IMG/VR virus record: IMGVR_UViG_3300003690_000053
Coordinates: 1-33,267 of that record
Length of the DNA: 33,267 bases
DNA from: a virus
Direction: 5' to 3' (one strand)
Position 1 is the first letter of the stretch. Each line of letters opens with the position of its first letter. Shown here in pieces: positions 13,047-21,137 of the stretch. The notes below the pieces were generated by a model. It was given only the letters and a program-made list of their open reading frames with translations, was not told the DNA's origin and searched no databases. The translations under genes and the position numbers were made by a program.

Positions 13047-16000
13047 TAGTCTCTGGTTCTCCAATTAATATTCGTTTTCCTAGTCCATTATCCAATTCGC
13101 TAACAGAAACAGTAATTGTTTCCTCGTCTCCATTTGCAGCAAATCTAGTTCCAGGCAACTTTAAAGAAGCAAATTTCTCAAATGTCGTATCGTTTTCAGC
13201 TGCCTTCTTAAGATCTTTTGCTGCTTCCGTTATATTTTGCAAGATAACATCTTTAATAGTATCAATGTGTTCTTCAACTGCTTCCTCTTTAAATCTTAAT
13301 ATTCTCCATCCAACATTAGCAAGTTTCTGGTCTCTTTGCATATCTCTTTCTTTTAAATCCTCTCGTTCATGCCACATCTTTCCATCTGTTTCAATGCCTA
13401 TTCCAATTTCAGGATAAGCAAAATCTAAACTAAATGGTTGTTGCTGCCCAGGCAATTTGATAGCATATTGTCCAAACAAGGCAAATGGCACATTTAAACC
13501 ACTTAGGACTTTATACATCTTTTGCTCTATCTTTGTTAGGCGCATAACCCTTGTCGGCACTGGTTCTTGCCCTGCTTGTTCTCTTGCTTTGCCTCTTTTT
13601 GGAATTGCTAATCCTGCATCAGCTGATGCGGCAGCTGGCATGCCACCACCAGGAGGTGCACCCATGCCACCACCAGGAGGTGCACCCATGCCACCACCAG
13701 GAGGTGCACCCATGCCGCCCATTTCAGCTCCCGGCATACCTAGAGGGGCACCTTCTATGCCCATTGCTCCTTCTGCTCCTGGCGGGCCTCCTAATCCTCC
13801 ACCCATTGGCATTCCACCTCCTCCCATTGCACCTTCTGCTCCACCTGCACCGGGCATAATCTGCCCACTTTGCATTGCAACTAGTCGTTCTTCTCGCAAT
13901 CTCTCTTGTTCAATATCATAATCTAGCTCGAACTCTTCACAAATTGTTTGACCAGAAACTAATTCTTTGTCATAAACTTGCATAAGCAATTGCAAATTAC
14001 TAGATTTATCACGAAGCTTAAGATCATTCCATTTTATAGTAGGATATATATATTTAGGTTTTCCTACTATTTTAGATTCTTCTTCATCAATAAATCCTTG
14101 CATCATTGCAATAGGCAAGAATATATGTTTTTCAACCCACTTCGCAAGTTTTGATTGCCATCTTTCTAAACGTTTAATCAAAATCTCAACGCCAACCTGA
14201 GCCGAGGTATAACCGGCCGCTTCGCCATTCAGCAAAGCTTGATTAAGCATAAACCCATCTAATACTTCTTTGCCAATGTTTTCCATCTCGGAAGTAATGT
14301 TGTGAATCTTGCTTGTGGCACCCTCCCAGCTATATTCAAATGCGTGGTGGGTAACAATTGTCATATTAGGATCATTAACAACAGCAGATAATTGACTCTG
14401 GACATTTGAGATATCATCGTCAGAAGCCGGACGATCTTTGTCGCCAACTTTAACAATGCGAACAGGCAATATAAGTCGCTCAGCAGTAATCCAGTTTGCA
14501 GTCATAATTTTAGTTTTATAAGCTAAGATAGTAAACATGCGACGTAGCAATGGACTACTATAAGTTGCATAAGAACTAGCATTATGTTTAATATGGCTTA
14601 CAGAACGATTAGATAGTGGAATAGGTCTGCCAGATGCAACTAAATCAATAAGCTTAGGATCTAGCCTGTCATAAATTTGTTTAGGCTCTCTACGCTGCAC
14701 AAGCATTCTAAGCTCTTCATCAGGCATTAAAGCAAGAACTGGTTCTTTTGCTAGAACATTCGTTTGCACTTCAACATAATCTGGATTCATAAGAACAACA
14801 CGACTAAATGAACCACCTTTATGATTGCATTGTTCTCCTTCTCGATCAGTGCCTGATCCACCACAATGTTCACATTCAATTTCCAAGAAAGGAAATACAT
14901 CGCCTAATAAATAATACTCATGACTTATATGAGCAAGCCAATCTTCCAGATCTAAATCTTCTACAGCTTGCTCAAAATACTTACAAATCTTCTTGCTTCT
15001 AGATTCAAGCTTGAATCCTGAAAGTGGGAAATTCGCGTAAAAATCTACACCTGCTGCAACCTTAGGTTCGTTGTCATACCAGAAGCGGCAATTAGAAGCT
15101 ACATACCCTGATGCAACAAATGCACGTTCAGGATCAATTTGAAGATCATAACCTTTGCCAGTATACTTGAATTCTCTTATTTTCTGTATAGGCTGGGCTA
15201 AATATGTTACTCCATCTTCTTCATAGAAAAATCGAAGCTGACGCTGAGGCTTTGGCTTGAAGCCCTGTGGAATCTTGCTGCTGCGCAAGTAAGGCTGTAA
15301 TTTAGGAACTTCCGAAGACGGAATAATTATTCGATAACACCATTCAGAATCAGTCTCGTAGTGTTCGCCATAAAGTGGCAAACGCTTTAATGAACAGTTT
15401 ATACCTACAGACAATAACATCCAATATAGCTGATCTGCCATATCGCAAGAATAATTGTTAGCAACTAACAACCCCTTTGGTGGAGAAAAATGTCCATCAC
15501 CATCAAAATAACCACCAAGAACATGGAGGCGGGACTCTTTATCTAATTCAAAAACATCAGCACGGAATTTCTTTTTAGTTAATTTACCAGTGATATAAGT
15601 ATCAAAAAATTCCCAGATATCTGTTCCACTTTGAGAAACCCTCCATCCGTTTCCGTCTCCATGCTGAAAAGATCTGGTTTTTCCATCAAAACTATGTTGA
15701 GACCATTTTTCTAATTCTGGCACATGATACTCATTGCGATCCATAGTGAAATCAACACGGCATGAATGCTCTGGTTTTGTTAAACAGCCATCAGCAATAC
15801 ACAGCCCAACCATCCACGCTTTATTTGTATCTAAAGCAATTTTGCCTAATTTAGGCATAGGAGCAATTAGCAAATCGTCTTTGACGATATCTTGTGCTTC
15901 TCTTTTGTATATCAATTTATCTGGAAATTCTATCGGTGGTTTATCGCCGCCTGCGGGTATGCCTATCTTCCTGCGATACGCAGCATCTTTTTCGAGCTTT

Positions 16001-16581
16001 CTTTTATGGCGATAAAGTTTTCCGTCAATGACAAAAATCTTATGTTCTTCAGAAACTTCTAGAGTTCTCCAATAACCATAAGCACTAAAACCAAAGCATC
16101 GCTTGTCTGTGCAACTTCTCTCTGAAAAATGAGGTGGACGACGTAATTTGCCGCTCGCCCCTAACACAGGCTCGGATTTAATGTCTTGATACCACATTCC
16201 ATTCGTTACCGGATCTTTAACAACTTTATCATAATCAAAAAGCAGATCTTCGACACGTTTTGTGGTATAGTCATTTAACGTAAGTCCTGTTCCAGCAAGT
16301 ATTTTCCACTGATAGCTCTCCCTTCTCTTACTTGCGATTTGCCAATTTTGTGGTGTATGCAGAGGCGAGAAGAACATAGGTTGGGTGAAAATAACATTTG
16401 CACCGGAACCGGCGAACTGTGCCATTTTAGTGATTGGTGTATTTGCTACTGTGCCAACAGGAAATTGCTGAGTCATAGGCACATCTTCAGAAACGGTTGG
16501 AGCTACAATTTCACCACCAGCAGCCTTTGTCATCATTGCTCTGGTTTGTTTATCTGGTAAGTTAACTCTGATTGGTGCCAT
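12988..16581 (-). CDS. Portal protein with an intein and a C-terminal Vsr/DUF559-like nuclease domain
   Basis: A 1197-residue precursor; removing the intein (residues 93-497) leaves 792 residues. The portal forms the DNA-entry ring of the head and docks the terminase. Portal sequence covers 1-92 and 498 to about 900, with CRFWYDNEPKVAAGVDFY after the splice site, a Cys/His cluster (C570, C573, C585, H587) and the stem/clip region with GFMLNQALLNGEAAGYTSAQ. Residues 905-985 are a Gly/Met/Pro-rich linker. Residues 1012-1120 are a PD-(D/E)XK domain of the DUF559/Vsr type: LDF with Asp1053, IETDGK with Glu1064, Asp1066 and Lys1068, then RDQKLANVGWRILRF. The last 75 residues are unassigned. The gene lies well downstream of the terminase. 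The portal and nuclease calls are strong; what the nuclease does in a portal is unknown. Confidence 0.92.
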   Translation of the reverse strand: MAPIRVNLPDKQTRAMMTKAAGGEIVAPTVSEDVPMTQQFPVGTVANTPITKMAQFAGSGANVIFTQPMFFSPLHTPQNWQIASKRRESYQWKILAGTGLTLNDYTTKRVEDLLFDYDKVVKDPVTNGMWYQDIKSEPVLGASGKLRRPPHFSERSCTDKRCFGFSAYGYWRTLEVSEEHKIFVIDGKLYRHKRKLEKDAAYRRKIGIPAGGDKPPIEFPDKLIYKREAQDIVKDDLLIAPMPKLGKIALDTNKAWMVGLCIADGCLTKPEHSCRVDFTMDRNEYHVPELEKWSQHSFDGKTRSFQHGDGNGWRVSQSGTDIWEFFDTYITGKLTKKKFRADVFELDKESRLHVLGGYFDGDGHFSPPKGLLVANNYSCDMADQLYWMLLSVGINCSLKRLPLYGEHYETDSEWCYRIIIPSSEVPKLQPYLRSSKIPQGFKPKPQRQLRFFYEEDGVTYLAQPIQKIREFKYTGKGYDLQIDPERAFVASGYVASNCRFWYDNEPKVAAGVDFYANFPLSGFKLESRSKKICKYFEQAVEDLDLEDWLAHISHEYYLLGDVFPFLEIECEHCGGSGTDREGEQCNHKGGSFSRVVLMNPDYVEVQTNVLAKEPVLALMPDEELRMLVQRREPKQIYDRLDPKLIDLVASGRPIPLSNRSVSHIKHNASSYATYSSPLLRRMFTILAYKTKIMTANWITAERLILPVRIVKVGDKDRPASDDDISNVQSQLSAVVNDPNMTIVTHHAFEYSWEGATSKIHNITSEMENIGKEVLDGFMLNQALLNGEAAGYTSAQVGVEILIKRLERWQSKLAKWVEKHIFLPIAMMQGFIDEEESKIVGKPKYIYPTIKWNDLKLRDKSSNLQLLMQVYDKELVSGQTICEEFELDYDIEQERLREERLVAMQSGQIMPGAGGAEGAMGGGGMPMGGGLGGPPGAEGAMGIEGAPLGMPGAEMGGMGAPPGGGMGAPPGGGMGAPPGGGMPAAASADAGLAIPKRGKAREQAGQEPVPTRVMRLTKIEQKMYKVLSGLNVPFALFGQYAIKLPGQQQPFSLDFAYPEIGIGIETDGKMWHEREDLKERDMQRDQKLANVGWRILRFKEEAVEEHIDTIKDVILQNITEAAKDLKKAAENDTTFEKFASLKLPGTRFAANGDEETITVSVSELDNGLGKRILIGEPETNGQLQPERTQTSKELPSPA
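13640..13711 (-). repeat. 24-bp tandem repeat (three copies) in the portal linker
   Basis: Three perfect copies of a 24-bp unit encode GMGAPPGG-type repeats inside the flexible linker that separates the portal body from the nuclease domain. The wider linker is also Gly/Met/Pro-rich. Confidence 0.93.
15091..16305 (-). mobile_element. LAGLIDADG intein in the portal protein (405 aa, Lys1, Cys+1)
   Basis: Residues 93-497 of the portal ORF. Block A is KILAGTGLTL, which aligns without gaps to the protease intein start, placing Lys at position 1. Block B is VSEEHKIFV with His180. LAGLIDADG helices are MVGLCIADGC (about 257-266) and VLGGYFDGDG (354-363). Blocks F and G are GYDLQI and FVASGYVASN, so the penultimate residue is Ser instead of His, followed by Cys+1. 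Removal joins RESYQW to CRFWYDNE. Homing endonuclease acids are present. A Lys1 intein is unusual; splicing would have to proceed by direct attack of Cys+1. Confidence 0.9.
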
Positions 16582-16583
16582 GA

Positions 16584-17015
16584 TTAATTATCGATACATA
16601 ATAGAGTACAAGCTGATTCTACATCATCTCCATGCAGAGGGCAATCGCAATCTGATGCTTCTTGCATAGGTTTAAATTCTTTTGATTTAAAAGTTTCTGA
16701 AAGATCGGGAATTTTATCTTTTTTCTTTTTAAGTTTTATTTTATGTGCTTGAAGAAACTTACGTTCTTTAGCATCATAGATAAGACCTGCGAGTCGTTGT
16801 CCAGGTTGCAAATAAGTATGGAAAGTTTGAGGCCCTGGTTTATCAGGAGCATTTTTAGCAGGGCCAAGACGTGCGACCTCTGCACAAAACCGTGCACACC
16901 CTCCGCAGCGACAGCCGGGATCAAAACTGCCTCCGAGGGTAGGAGATTGCAATTGATTGCCACATTGGCTACAGAAATATTGTGGTTTTTGGCGATCTTT
17001 GGCTTTAACATCCAT
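16584..17015 (-). CDS. Cysteine-rich zinc-binding protein of unknown function
   Basis: A 143-residue protein with an N-terminal cysteine cluster (C15, C18, C35, C37, C40, C44 in FCSQCGN and CRCGGCARFC). A lysine-rich middle (KIKLKKKKDK) is followed by a second cluster near the end (C123, C125, C136, C140 with DCDCPLHG). Both clusters look like zinc sites. The gene lies immediately upstream of the portal, with its stop at 16584 and the portal ATG at 16581. A hairpin just before its start may cover the SD. Function is unknown; a structural or assembly role is inferred from position. Confidence 0.72.
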   Translation of the reverse strand: MDVKAKDRQKPQYFCSQCGNQLQSPTLGGSFDPGCRCGGCARFCAEVARLGPAKNAPDKPGPQTFHTYLQPGQRLAGLIYDAKERKFLQAHKIKLKKKKDKIPDLSETFKSKEFKPMQEASDCDCPLHGDDVESACTLLCIDN

Positions 17016-17019
17016 GATG

Positions 17020-17050
17020 CCTTTAGGGCCAGGTTTATTTTCCCTAAAGG
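17020..17050 (-). promoter_or_regulatory. Hairpin overlapping the ribosome binding site of the gene at 16584-17015
   Basis: On the minus strand CCTTTAGGG pairs perfectly with CCCTAAAGG across a 13-nt loop. The second arm contains AAAGG, the only SD-like sequence, four bases before the ATG at 17015. If folded, the site would be hidden from ribosomes. Confidence 0.5.
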
Positions 17051-17080
17051 GATCTTGCAGAGGTGAAAGTTGAGCTTTTT

Positions 17081-18721
17081 TTAGCTCACTTTTTTTTTTG
17101 AAGCTTCTTTGGCTTGTGCGTCTTGAGACGCAAAAGCACCGGGATCCGTCCTTATTTGCCTCACCTCGTCCTGCCGTTTCTTTATATCCTTTTCTTCCTT
17201 TAATTCGATTATTTCTTCCTTTTTCAAATCATCTAACTCTTTATGAGACCAACCTTGGTCCATTAGCTCTTGCTCATCAGGAATTGACAATGGAGTCTCT
17301 AATTCTTTGGGCGACATATACTGAAGCTTAGTCTTCACAGCTTTGAGATCATGTTCAAGCTCTTGCACTTTTTCTTGCAAGCTTGTCTCGGGACTTCCAT
17401 CAACAGTGGTCGTAGATGGAAAACCAATTGCTGTTTTTACATTAGATTCTTTACTTGCTTCATGCCAATTAAAAGGTTTTGAGGTATCGGGATTAGGGCC
17501 ATAGCCTCTATCATCTTTAGCTCTATTTGCTTGCAAACGAGCTTCTGTAACTCCATATTCAGGGAGACGTGGTTTGCGTCTTTGACCTGGTTTCAGTTGC
17601 ATATTGTTAGCCTCTGGAATCCATTTATCGACTTCAAATCGTTTTTGGACATAACCGCCGACCCAATTACCATCTTTGTCGCGGTAAGGACGTGAATATT
17701 TGTCCATGATATTACCGCGCCAGATAGCTTCATAGTCGATATTCCATACATCATCGAGAGTAAGTCCAAACCCTTTATTGCGTTCAACCACATGCCAATC
17801 GGACACTGGTTGTCTATAGAAGGGGTCGAAGCGCTTTTCATTTGGCCCCCACAGGAAGGCATTATCGATAGTTTTTTGTTGTGCTGTTTTGCTCAGATTA
17901 AAGCTTTTCTTTGCTTGTAGCTTTCGAGCTGCTTTTTCAGCTAATGCTTTTATTTCTCGATTTGAACTTTCTATAATTTTTTTATACATTTCGGATCCAA
18001 AAGTTGTATAAGGAGCTTCAATCCCACCTTGGTCATGTCTGACTAGTTCGAATATTTTTCCAGCTACTAGTTGTTTATTTGCTTCTAGGTCTCCCTCGCC
18101 TATCGCCACGCCTTCTGGAAAATATTCTTTTAGTAGTACATCTATATACTGCCAGGTATTTTTTCTTTCTCCGTCTACAACTGTCTCTGCCTTGTTATCT
18201 ATATTTTCTACTAGCCCATCACGGGCCACCATTTGTGGATTGTTATTTGACATTGCTATTTCATCAAGCCATTGCTTTAAAGACATTGGGTCTTTAAAAT
18301 GCAGATGCTGTTCTTCTGCTAGTTGTGGTTCGTTTACTGGTTCTTGATCAAAGCCTGTTAATCCTCCTTGTTCGACTGGTTGATTTGCGCCATATGGGTC
18401 ATCTGGCGTTGCAGGATTAAAAACTTGTGCTTTTTTTAGATTAAACATTTTTGTTTTAGCCGCTCTCTGTAGCTGATCATTATTTTCGCTAAGTTCTTTA
18501 GTTAAATCGACATATTCTTTCACAACTTCTGCTTGATCGACAATACCGCTTTGCATTTCCGCTAAGTCATCTAAAATCTGTTTATTTCTTATAGATAACT
18601 GCTCGTTTCGGCTCGATTGCTCTAATAGTGCATCTATTTGATCTACAGTAATACCATGCTTATCTGCCAATTGAAGCTTTGATTGTACATCATTTAGTTC
18701 TGCCAATGGAGTATCTGGCAT
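17081..18721 (-). CDS. Large probable virion protein, unknown family
   Basis: The protein has 546 residues, starting at an ATG directly after the TAA of the upstream gene. Residues 1-90 are a likely coiled coil (LQLADKHGITVDQIDALLEQ onward). Two FNL-K-type motifs occur: MFNLKKAQVFNP near 92 and SFNLSKTAQQKT near 283. Residues 290-420 are rich in Trp, Tyr, Arg and Pro (WRGNIMDKYSRPYRDKDGNW). The C-terminus is a second charged coiled coil ending ASKKKVS. No enzymatic motif is seen. Its place upstream of the portal suggests a head or neck component or an ejected protein. Confidence 0.75.
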   Translation of the reverse strand: MPDTPLAELNDVQSKLQLADKHGITVDQIDALLEQSSRNEQLSIRNKQILDDLAEMQSGIVDQAEVVKEYVDLTKELSENNDQLQRAAKTKMFNLKKAQVFNPATPDDPYGANQPVEQGGLTGFDQEPVNEPQLAEEQHLHFKDPMSLKQWLDEIAMSNNNPQMVARDGLVENIDNKAETVVDGERKNTWQYIDVLLKEYFPEGVAIGEGDLEANKQLVAGKIFELVRHDQGGIEAPYTTFGSEMYKKIIESSNREIKALAEKAARKLQAKKSFNLSKTAQQKTIDNAFLWGPNEKRFDPFYRQPVSDWHVVERNKGFGLTLDDVWNIDYEAIWRGNIMDKYSRPYRDKDGNWVGGYVQKRFEVDKWIPEANNMQLKPGQRRKPRLPEYGVTEARLQANRAKDDRGYGPNPDTSKPFNWHEASKESNVKTAIGFPSTTTVDGSPETSLQEKVQELEHDLKAVKTKLQYMSPKELETPLSIPDEQELMDQGWSHKELDDLKKEEIIELKEEKDIKKRQDEVRQIRTDPGAFASQDAQAKEASKKKVS

Positions 18722-19498
18722 TTACTTTCCAATCAATTTATCAAACATTTTACTTACTACACTTGATGTAGTTAAACTAGATCCTTTCGAGATAAAAGCA
18801 TTTTTCTGTCGTTCATCTCTTTCTTGTTTTGCTTCTGCAACACGTTTTTCTCCGTGGGTTTTTTCAGGAACTCTTCCAAAATCTCCCTCGGTATCAAAAA
18901 TACTCATACCAGCTTGCGGTGTATTAAATTTATGTCCACCATATGCCGCCAAAGAAGACACTTGATCAGCTTTACGCTGATCAACAGACTTTAAATGATC
19001 AGCCATATCAGAGATTCGTTTTTGTTCAGCTTCTCGTTTATTAGTAGCAATAGCTTCTTTGTCAGCTGCTGTAGTTTCTCTATTATCAAGTGTAGATTCA
19101 AGTTGAGCGATTCTATTTGGATTCCAAATTGAATTAGAAGACTCTGACTTCACAAATTTAGAAGGGCCACGTTCATCCCCGACTTTACCACAGCGAGCGG
19201 AGCCAATATTACTATGTACACTATGTTTAGGATCAAAATTGCCAGAGAGTTTCTTTGACGACAATGCTGACCCAGCTGCAAAACCAGCGTCTTTTTCTGG
19301 TTCTGGAACATCTGTTTCCAAGAAACTGATTCTTGCTTTTTGTTTATAGATATTACCAGAGGTTTGTTTTGTTAGTTTTACGGGTGCTTTAGGCTTATCA
19401 TATCTAGCAGCTTTCATATCTGCCACATCTTGACCGAGCTTGGTATAATCAATATCTAAAAAGTTGATTTTATTTTCAGTTGAAACTTTATGAATCAT
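18722..19498 (-). CDS. Unknown, probably disordered virion protein
   Basis: A 258-residue polar protein. AAAGG about eight bases upstream supports the ATG at 19498. Residues 100-150 are Ser/Lys-rich, and 150-190 and 215-235 are charged helices (AADKEAIATNKREAEQKR; EKRVAEAKQERDERQK). The C-terminus SSVVSKMFDKLIGK is an amphipathic helix, somewhat like the ends of the scaffold-like protein. No known domain is recognised. The stop codon abuts the next ATG, so it is translated with its neighbours. Confidence 0.72.
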   Translation of the reverse strand: MIHKVSTENKINFLDIDYTKLGQDVADMKAARYDKPKAPVKLTKQTSGNIYKQKARISFLETDVPEPEKDAGFAAGSALSSKKLSGNFDPKHSVHSNIGSARCGKVGDERGPSKFVKSESSNSIWNPNRIAQLESTLDNRETTAADKEAIATNKREAEQKRISDMADHLKSVDQRKADQVSSLAAYGGHKFNTPQAGMSIFDTEGDFGRVPEKTHGEKRVAEAKQERDERQKNAFISKGSSLTTSSVVSKMFDKLIGK

Positions 19499-19500
19499 TG

Positions 19501-20160
19501 CTATTTACCTTTATATAGAGTCCGCATTAAATCTTCTGCTAGTTTACTTTTACCATTTTTAATCATTTCATATATAGTAGAACCTGCTATAGCTTTTTCA
19601 TCGGGATGAAAACTCTTACCTGGACTACCATATACTTTAGACAATTCATCATTTTCAAAATCTTCTTCTCCGTCTTGATTATTAACCGAGGTAAATTTAA
19701 TTGTTAATTTGCCATCAGATCTTTCAGCGCTTTCAAAAAAGAGATTAAACTTATGTTGAATCTCTTTAGCCATACTATTAAAGTCGCTGTCAGAGATTTG
19801 CTCACCGCTACCATAATATGAATCTGGGATAAGCACTTCGACTTGTTTTGATCCATCTGCGCTAATATTCTGCTTAACGAACTTACCTTTAAATTCTTGA
19901 AGTCGTCTACCAGGATAGCCGAAACCTTTAAGCTTTTCAAAGAGATATTGTGATAGATCGTGCCTATCTGTACCTGGTTGTGGCTGTTGCGCTTGTTCTT
20001 GTTCGTGTTCTACTTCGTCTACTTGTTGTTTTAACTGAGTAGCAGAATTCAATTCAGGAATATCTCCTTGTTGTATTCCTTCAAAATTAAGTCCTGAGGT
20101 AGGGCTGTTGAAAACCTGCGCTACCATCAAGCGCCTTTTACCGCTTGGAGCAATGACCAT
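19501..20160 (-). CDS. Unknown probable virion protein
   Basis: A 219-residue protein with a good SD (AAAGGTG, five bases before the ATG). Residues 30-65 are Gln/Glu-rich (QQVDEVEHEQEQAQQPQ) and probably unstructured. Residues 68-165 look like a compact alpha/beta domain (KLKGFGYPGRRLQEFKGKF, VEVLIPDSYY, KLTIKFTSV). The C-terminus is helical (TIYEMIKNGKSKLAEDLM). No family is recognised. Neighbours on both sides are adjacent in the same operon. Confidence 0.72.
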   Translation of the reverse strand: MVIAPSGKRRLMVAQVFNSPTSGLNFEGIQQGDIPELNSATQLKQQVDEVEHEQEQAQQPQPGTDRHDLSQYLFEKLKGFGYPGRRLQEFKGKFVKQNISADGSKQVEVLIPDSYYGSGEQISDSDFNSMAKEIQHKFNLFFESAERSDGKLTIKFTSVNNQDGEEDFENDELSKVYGSPGKSFHPDEKAIAGSTIYEMIKNGKSKLAEDLMRTLYKGK

Positions 20161-20189
20161 AAAAACACCTTTCTAAAAAGATCAACTAT

Positions 20190-21023
20190 TTATTTATCAG
20201 CGGTCATTGCATCGGCATATTCGGGCGGATACAGGTTCTTCCAATAGTTAATAAGCCATGCTTTCGATTTAGCATCAAGGTTGGCAACCTTTGTATAACG
20301 AGCAACCTTAATTTCTTCTTTGCTATCAGAGCTTCTGCAAGACTTGCAACCCTTGCAGGCTTTGCATTTCTTACATTTCTCTTTGCAGCATGTACAATCA
20401 GCAGCAGCTTCTTTAACTTCAGACTTAGCACTGGCGCTCACTTGACAAGCTTCACAATCACAGATGCATTCGCCACCGTTTGTACCTGGACAATCCGGAC
20501 CACATGTGCATGTATGCTCAGCTTCTTTAACTTCAGACTTAGCACTGGCGCTCACACAAGCTTCACAATCACAGATGCATTCGCCACCGCTTTTACCTGG
20601 ACAATCCGGACCACATGTGCATGTATGCTCAGCTTCTTTAGTTTCTTTAGCTTCAGTTTCGCTTGTCTTTTGATCGCCATCGCCTTCACGATGTTTACCA
20701 GATTCTGGGTCGTTGTTATGTTCTTTCTCGCCTTCCCATTCGGGCTGACCGCTTGAATCGGCTTCATCTTTTCCTTTCGAGCTAGATCCGCCTGCCTCAA
20801 CTTTTTTAGCTTCAGTTTCTTCTTTTTCTTCTTTTTCTTTCTTTTTCTTGCCAAATGGAGGTGCTTTTTTGTCGCCAAAGTTGTCTATATTGGCTTCTTT
20901 GGTTTCTGTAGCAGTTGCTACAGCAGCAGTCTTCACTACCTCTTTTTTGCCAAATCGTTTTGACACGAACTCAGCAAATGTTGGGGCGTTTCCCGTTTTG
21001 ATCGAATTTGTGATAAGCTTCAT
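20190..21023 (-). CDS. Cysteine-rich repeat protein, metallothionein-like, with leader-family N-terminus
   Basis: The protein has 277 residues from the ATG at 21023 (MKLITNSIKTGN; SD GGAG nine bases upstream). The longer frame would use TTG. A Lys/Glu-rich linker covers about 50-130. Two near-identical cysteine modules follow (residues 135-156 and 172-193), each with seven cysteines in CTCGPDCPG, GGECIC and DCEAC. A third, lysine-rich module has eight cysteines (210-229, ADCTCCKEKCKKCKACKGC). All 22 cysteines lie in these blocks, consistent with binding a cluster of soft metal ions such as zinc. The C-terminus WLINYWKNLYPPEYADAM resembles part of the 45-residue protein at 26570-26707. A virion role is inferred from the leader and location. 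Confidence 0.78.
   Translation of the reverse strand: MKLITNSIKTGNAPTFAEFVSKRFGKKEVVKTAAVATATETKEANIDNFGDKKAPPFGKKKKEKEEKEETEAKKVEAGGSSSKGKDEADSSGQPEWEGEKEHNNDPESGKHREGDGDQKTSETEAKETKEAEHTCTCGPDCPGKSGGECICDCEACVSASAKSEVKEAEHTCTCGPDCPGTNGGECICDCEACQVSASAKSEVKEAAADCTCCKEKCKKCKACKGCKSCRSSDSKEEIKVARYTKVANLDAKSKAWLINYWKNLYPPEYADAMTADK
20407..20631 (-). repeat. Tandem repeat of 114 and 111 bp encoding the cysteine modules
   Basis: Copies at 20407-20520 and 20521-20631 are almost identical, differing by a 3-bp indel and a few substitutions. Each encodes one seven-cysteine module plus the spacer SASAKSEVKEAEH. The close DNA identity points to a recent in-gene duplication. Confidence 0.92.
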
Positions 21024-21029
21024 AAACAA

Positions 21030-21137
21030 TATCTCCTATTTCTAGTCTACACTGAGTAGACAAAGCTTTCTTATTTCTTTATTATTAGTAAATAATCCTT
21101 ATGGATTCCTTCTTTTATCGTATTTATTTTTAAGATT
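21030..21137 (-). promoter_or_regulatory. AT-rich intergenic region with a hairpin
   Basis: A 108-nt gap, unusual in this tightly packed operon. It contains a hairpin GTCTAC-ACTGA-GTAGAC (21045-21061) just upstream of the SD of the cysteine-rich gene, and AT-rich sequence that could hold a promoter. No clear promoter consensus is visible. Confidence 0.3.

Noticed and set aside
13457-13921. Plus-strand ORF with PPPGGAPM repeats
   Set aside because: It is the antisense image of the Gly/Met/Pro linker of the portal.
15091-16305. Portal intein as class 3
   Set aside because: The block F cysteine and the Trp-Cys-Thr combination expected for class 3 are not visible, and the +1 residue is Cys.
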